Below are positions 14,564 through 18,083 of a stretch of 18,083 nucleotides of DNA, piece by piece. This DNA is from Clostridia bacterium (lineage in GTDB: Bacteria; Bacillota; Clostridia; Oscillospirales; Acutalibacteraceae): the NCBI GenBank assembly GCA_024404065.1, contig JAKSQR010000017.1, positions 1 to 18,083 on the forward strand, in the 5' to 3' direction. The notes below the pieces were generated by a model. That model was not told where the DNA came from. It ran no database searches and saw nothing but the letters and a program-made list of their open reading frames with translations. Made by a program: the position numbers and the translations under genes. Every line of letters begins with the position of its first letter. Position 1 is the stretch's first letter.

Positions 14564-17299
14564 TTATTTTGCAAGCCTTATAACTGTAACGGAGTTTGCG
14601 GGCACTGTATAATTAAAGCTTTCGCTTATATTCTTAAGCTCATACTCTTTTATATTTATCTGCTCGTCTTCACTTAAATTAAGGTTATTTGCTTCAAGGT
14701 TTTCACCTGCTACCTGATAGGCTTTTGCAGCAGAAACCTTTGCATTTTCGGTTTTAACTGCGAAGGTCTTTTTCTCTGCAGTAACATTGACAAGCTTAAT
14801 GATAATATCTCCGCTTTCATCAGTGCTTACTACCTGATAAGCCTCTGCCTCGGCAGGCTTTGCAAAATCATAATCAACATAAAGCACATCATCAATATAG
14901 CACTTTACTGCTGTGCCGCTGACTACTACTTTAAGCTTATAGGTCTTGCCCTCTTCAGCAGTAAACTCTTTGATTGTGCCGGGAATTTTACCTGTTTTTG
15001 CACCATTCTCAACCTGCTGAAGGCAGCTGATTGTATTTTGCCAGCCACCAATATTCCAGAAGATAAAGTTATCCTTATCCTTAACTGCAAAGGGAATAGT
15101 AAAGCCCTCTGAGCCGCTTACCTTAGTAGCCTCTACTGTGTAGGTGTAGTTGCTCATTTCGTCATCTGTGCCAAAGAAAATGGGGTCGCCTATATTGGTG
15201 TTGCTCATCCAGTCACTATCGTGAAGAAGAGCGCCCTTTTTAATTTTCCACTTGCCGTCATCACTGGTCTTCTGCCAATTCCACCAAAGGTCAGGAGTAG
15301 AGAAATTTTCCTTCTCTATAACCTTGCCTGTTAAGTTATCTGTTACAACAATATTATCATACTGAGCTATGGTATACCATACGCCTACACCTACTCTGCC
15401 CTTAAGGTCTGCCTGAGGTATTGCCGCACCCTTAAGCTCTGATTTAAGCAGCTTGCTGCCCTGATTTACAGAGAAGAGCTTTTGTACATAGTAATTTATT
15501 GAGCCTGTTACACTATGGTTATCAAACCATATAAGATTAGGGCTCCAATGCCATGCGGTTTTGCTGGAGAAAAGTGGCGCATAAGCAGCCATTCTTACTA
15601 TATCACCATTACGCTCAAGACCTGTCATATAGGCAGCCTCTGCAATAGCAGCTTTAAGGTTATTGCTCCATGCAGCATACTCACCTACAAATACAGGTAT
15701 TGCACCGCCGTATGGGGTATCTGTCATACCGCTTATTGTACGGATATAATTATTCTCATCATAGTAATCAGCATTTCTCTTAAACCACTCAGGAGTGTTG
15801 TAATAATGCTGGTCTGTTGCACCTGCAAATTTTGTAACATCAGTTTCAGCACCAAGCTGATTTTTAGCATACTCATAGGATTTAATATACATCTCGCCGT
15901 GGGTTGCATCTGATGCACCTGCGGAGTAAATAAGCTCAATGCCATCATAAAATTCAGGATTTTCTGCCTTTGCCTTATTGAAGGCATCAAGGAATGCCTG
16001 ATATCTCTCAAAGTAATCCTTGCCCTCATTCTCGTTGCCTACTGCAACATATTTAAGCTTAAAGGGCTCGCTGTGACCCATAGCAATTCTGAGAGCGCCC
16101 CAAATGGTAGTTTCATCACCACGGCAAAACTCTATAAGGTCAAACATATCCTGAATATACTGCTTAAATTCAGCACTATTCATATCAATGGGACCCTTGC
16201 CACGCATCTGACAGTAAAGTCCGCAATCAAGCACAGGCACACCTACTGCGCCTATATCCTCAGCTAAAAGGAAATACTCATAAAAGCCGAGACCGTAGGT
16301 CATAAAGCAGGGGTATGGGTCATTTGTTGCTCCATGATCTGTCCAGATGTTTTCACCCTGCTTTCTTGCAGCAACGTCACCTAATCTGCCATCAAACTCA
16401 AGGGGCATACCATTGCTGCCTGTTGCAACGGAATCCTTCCAGCTATACTGAGTTTCTTTGTTTTCACCCTCAATTACACAGCCACCGGGGAAGCGCAAGA
16501 ACTTAGGCTCCATAGCGGCAAGATACTCACATATATCCTTTCTCATACCGTTTTCTCTGCCCTTGTAGGTATCCTCAGGGAAGAGGGAAATCATATCCAT
16601 TGCAACTGTGCCCTTATCAGTAGTAAGGCGAAGGGTTACATTCTGTGTAGCAGTTGCGGATGATTTAAGAGTGAGAGTATATTTTGCCCAATCTGCAGTA
16701 ATATTATTTATAACGCCATTTGCAATAGCTTTACCATCCTGACAGATTGAAACCTTAACTGCACCGCTGTAATTTTCAAGTGCTTTTATGTAGGCAGAGA
16801 ATTTATAGCTCTTGCCATTCTCTACAGCCATACCCTCAAGGAAGCCCTTGTTTTCAATGCCTGCTGCACTGCCATCTGAATTGGTAAGTAAAAGATAATT
16901 TGTGTTGTTTTCGTTAAGGCAGTTTTCTGTATCATTTATTTTTACCTCTGCCTTTGCAGTGCCTACTGTGCTCCAGCGGTAAAGCTGGTCATTCTCTGCC
17001 TTTTCAGGAAATTCAAAGGAGCGGTTTGCAACCATCTCCGCATATATTCCGCCATCAGCAGCGAAGTTGATATCCTCAAAGAATGCACCAAAAAGCAGGT
17101 CGCTTATATCGTGCACCTCGTCAGCTGCATCTATATTGAGCTGATAATCCGAATCCTCCACACTGTATGGTGTAACAGTATTAGGGTCAGGGCGCTGGGG
17201 TGCATCCTTACCGCCACCAAATTTGCCGGATATAGCCATAAACACAGCCATAATTGTGGCAATGAATTTTTTGATTGCACTTAATATTGTATATTTCAT
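14564..17299 (-). CDS. Secreted GH51-type alpha-L-arabinofuranosidase with extra carbohydrate-binding-like modules
   Basis: The protein has 911 residues from the ATG at 17299 (AGGTGG five bases before it); a GTG at 17308 adds three. A basic, hydrophobic N-terminus (about residues 1-25, KKFIATIMAVFMAISG) is a signal peptide or anchor. The GH51 start LLFGAFFEDINFAADGGIYAE is interrupted at about 90-242 by a CBM4/9-like beta-sandwich, and the (beta/alpha)8 barrel resumes at FLRFPGG. Acid/base Glu423 is in GNENEG and nucleophile Glu540 in VFVGEYAAW. The C-terminal beta domain (KLFSVNQGSKLL... VPANSVTVIRL) is split by a second insert (about 633-810) resembling a laminin-G/DUF1080-type sandwich. 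The enzyme removes arabinose side chains from arabinan or arabinoxylan, consistent with plant-fibre use. About 500 residues is usual for GH51, so the two inserts account for the extra length. No transporter or regulator for arabinose is adjacent. Confidence 0.92.
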   Translation of the reverse strand: MKYTILSAIKKFIATIMAVFMAISGKFGGGKDAPQRPDPNTVTPYSVEDSDYQLNIDAADEVHDISDLLFGAFFEDINFAADGGIYAEMVANRSFEFPEKAENDQLYRWSTVGTAKAEVKINDTENCLNENNTNYLLLTNSDGSAAGIENKGFLEGMAVENGKSYKFSAYIKALENYSGAVKVSICQDGKAIANGVINNITADWAKYTLTLKSSATATQNVTLRLTTDKGTVAMDMISLFPEDTYKGRENGMRKDICEYLAAMEPKFLRFPGGCVIEGENKETQYSWKDSVATGSNGMPLEFDGRLGDVAARKQGENIWTDHGATNDPYPCFMTYGLGFYEYFLLAEDIGAVGVPVLDCGLYCQMRGKGPIDMNSAEFKQYIQDMFDLIEFCRGDETTIWGALRIAMGHSEPFKLKYVAVGNENEGKDYFERYQAFLDAFNKAKAENPEFYDGIELIYSAGASDATHGEMYIKSYEYAKNQLGAETDVTKFAGATDQHYYNTPEWFKRNADYYDENNYIRTISGMTDTPYGGAIPVFVGEYAAWSNNLKAAIAEAAYMTGLERNGDIVRMAAYAPLFSSKTAWHWSPNLIWFDNHSVTGSINYYVQKLFSVNQGSKLLKSELKGAAIPQADLKGRVGVGVWYTIAQYDNIVVTDNLTGKVIEKENFSTPDLWWNWQKTSDDGKWKIKKGALLHDSDWMSNTNIGDPIFFGTDDEMSNYTYTVEATKVSGSEGFTIPFAVKDKDNFIFWNIGGWQNTISCLQQVENGAKTGKIPGTIKEFTAEEGKTYKLKVVVSGTAVKCYIDDVLYVDYDFAKPAEAEAYQVVSTDESGDIIIKLVNVTAEKKTFAVKTENAKVSAAKAYQVAGENLEANNLNLSEDEQINIKEYELKNISESFNYTVPANSVTVIRLAK

Positions 17300-17330
17300 A
17301 GGTACCACCTGCTTCAGAATTTATATTTGG

Positions 17331-17360
17331 ATTATATCATAATAAAATATATGTAGTAAA
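17331..17360 (-). promoter_or_regulatory. Probable promoter of the arabinofuranosidase gene
   Basis: On the minus strand a perfect TATAAT (17331-17336) lies 18 bases after TTTACT (17355-17360). The start would be near 17324, about 25 bases before the ATG at 17299. No clear catabolite-responsive palindrome was seen around it. Confidence 0.5.
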
Positions 17361-17464
17361 GCAAAAAAATCCAATGAAAAATTATATAACAAGCCTGATT
17401 TTTCTTTTATGACATAATTCCTACTGTCAGTAGAGTAATTATTTCAAATTCTTCTCTTAATAGT

Positions 17465-17493
17465 TTTACAAAGCATATTTTTTGTGTTAGAAT
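17465..17493 (+). promoter_or_regulatory. Promoter of the yqeG-like gene
   Basis: TTTACA (17465-17470), a 17-base spacer and TAGAAT (17488-17493) give a predicted start near 17500, about 27 bases before the ATG. GAGGTG provides the ribosome binding site. Confidence 0.6.
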
Positions 17494-17526
17494 ACCACCA
17501 TCAAAAGCGAAAAAGAGGTGACGGCT

Positions 17527-18083
17527 ATGAAAAAGAAAAAATCAAAGCACGCATATCCTGACTATAATTTCAGAAAAATTACAGATATTACCGTAGATGA
17601 CTTAAACAGAATGGGTGCAAAGGCCATTGCCGTTGACCTTGATAACACTACTGTTAAGGATGCTTCCTTCCACCTTTCACACGAGGTTAAAGAGTGGGTT
17701 GAGGAAATGAGAGCGGCAGGCTTTAAGTTTATTATAATTACAAATACATTTAATTTCAGAGCCAAGTTTTTATCTGAAAGAATGGGCGGTGTGCCTTATG
17801 AGGCAGAGGCTAAAAAGCCACATACAAGAGCCCTCAAGACTGCCGCAAAAACCATAGGCGTGGATGTAAGCCAGATTGCAATGATAGGTGACCAGCTTTT
17901 TACAGATGTATTTGCAGCAAACAAAGCGGGTGCTATCAGCATTAAGGTTGAGCCCTTTGAGAAGGAAAAGCTTTTTGCATCCTACTGGAAAAAGGTGCGC
18001 AGCAAAGAGAAAGCCTACGTAAGCGGCGAAGAGGTTGACATTGCAGGACTTGAGCAGAATAAAGAAATGAATATGCTTTATAA
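17527..18083 (+). CDS. yqeG: YqeG-family HAD-type phosphatase (partial, 3' end outside window)
   Basis: From the ATG at 17527 (GAGGTG six bases upstream) the frame is open to the right edge, 185 codons plus two bases, so the stop is missing. The final TAA letters at 18081-18083 are out of frame. HAD superfamily motifs are present: motif I AVDLDNTT with Asp37 and Asp39, motif II IIITNT (about residues 69-74), motif III Lys near 96-97 in EAKKPH, and motif IV MIGDQLFTD with Asp122 and Asp127. No cap-domain insert is visible, as expected for the IIIA class. YqeG proteins are about 170-200 residues, so little is missing. The substrate is unsettled; related proteins have been linked to phosphatidylglycerophosphate-type phosphatases. 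In Bacillus, yqeG lies beside yqeH and aroE; what follows here is outside the window. Confidence 0.92.
   Translation, partial: MKKKKSKHAYPDYNFRKITDITVDDLNRMGAKAIAVDLDNTTVKDASFHLSHEVKEWVEEMRAAGFKFIIITNTFNFRAKFLSERMGGVPYEAEAKKPHTRALKTAAKTIGVDVSQIAMIGDQLFTDVFAANKAGAISIKVEPFEKEKLFASYWKKVRSKEKAYVSGEEVDIAGLEQNKEMNMLY

Noticed and set aside
15515..16267. Plus- and minus-strand short frames inside the GH51 gene
   Set aside because: They overlap the catalytic barrel coding sequence, which contains both active-site Glu motifs, and they lack ribosome binding sites.

Overview
The window looks like a chromosomal segment of a moderately AT-rich, Gram-positive clostridial bacterium, most likely a gut Oscillospirales/Ruminococcaceae-type anaerobe (lineage is inference). 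The evidence is strong AGGAGG-type ribosome binding sites, sigma-A-like TTGaca/TATaaT promoters, class B sortases, a SpoIID-family wall enzyme, a NifS/ThiI pair of Gram-positive type, a YqeG-family phosphatase and a TetR-controlled ATPase-permease exporter.

Layout. (1) 1-3008, minus: a MacB/FtsX-type ABC exporter subunit with ATPase and permease fused, cut by the left edge. (2) 3009-3202: a divergent control region with three tandem GTTACA-nn-TGTAAC operators overlapping both promoters. (3) 3203-3763, plus: the TetR-family repressor that probably reads those operators. It ends at a hairpin that can serve both strands. (4) 12633 down to about 3780, minus: a tightly packed six-gene operon with its own promoter, in the order cysteine desulfurase, thiI, cinA, class B sortase (short), class B sortase (with long cytoplasmic extension), SpoIID-domain membrane protein. 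(5) 12742-14232, plus: a secreted LCAT/lipase-like alpha/beta hydrolase, divergent from the operon. (6) 14233-14563: noncoding, with the terminators of the two convergent genes. (7) 14564-17299, minus: a secreted or membrane-tethered GH51 alpha-L-arabinofuranosidase carrying two extra beta-sandwich-like modules. (8) 17527-18083, plus: a YqeG-family HAD phosphatase cut by the right edge.

How the genes fit together. The desulfurase and ThiI form a persulfide relay for tRNA 4-thiouridine. CinA is a nucleotide-pool/NMN-deamidase type protein. The last three operon genes are membrane proteins facing the cell wall: two sortases and a SpoIID-type glycan-cleaving module. The most unusual gene is the last one. 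Its SpoIID domain appears circularly permuted: the GWGHGAGLSQ segment that normally ends the domain comes first, and the catalytic EALKAQAV segment follows. Its roughly 300-residue cytoplasmic N-terminus looks like a degenerate CinA homologue, in the same operon as an intact cinA. No sortase substrate with a recognisable sorting signal is encoded in the window. No RNA gene, insertion sequence, CRISPR array or prophage was seen.
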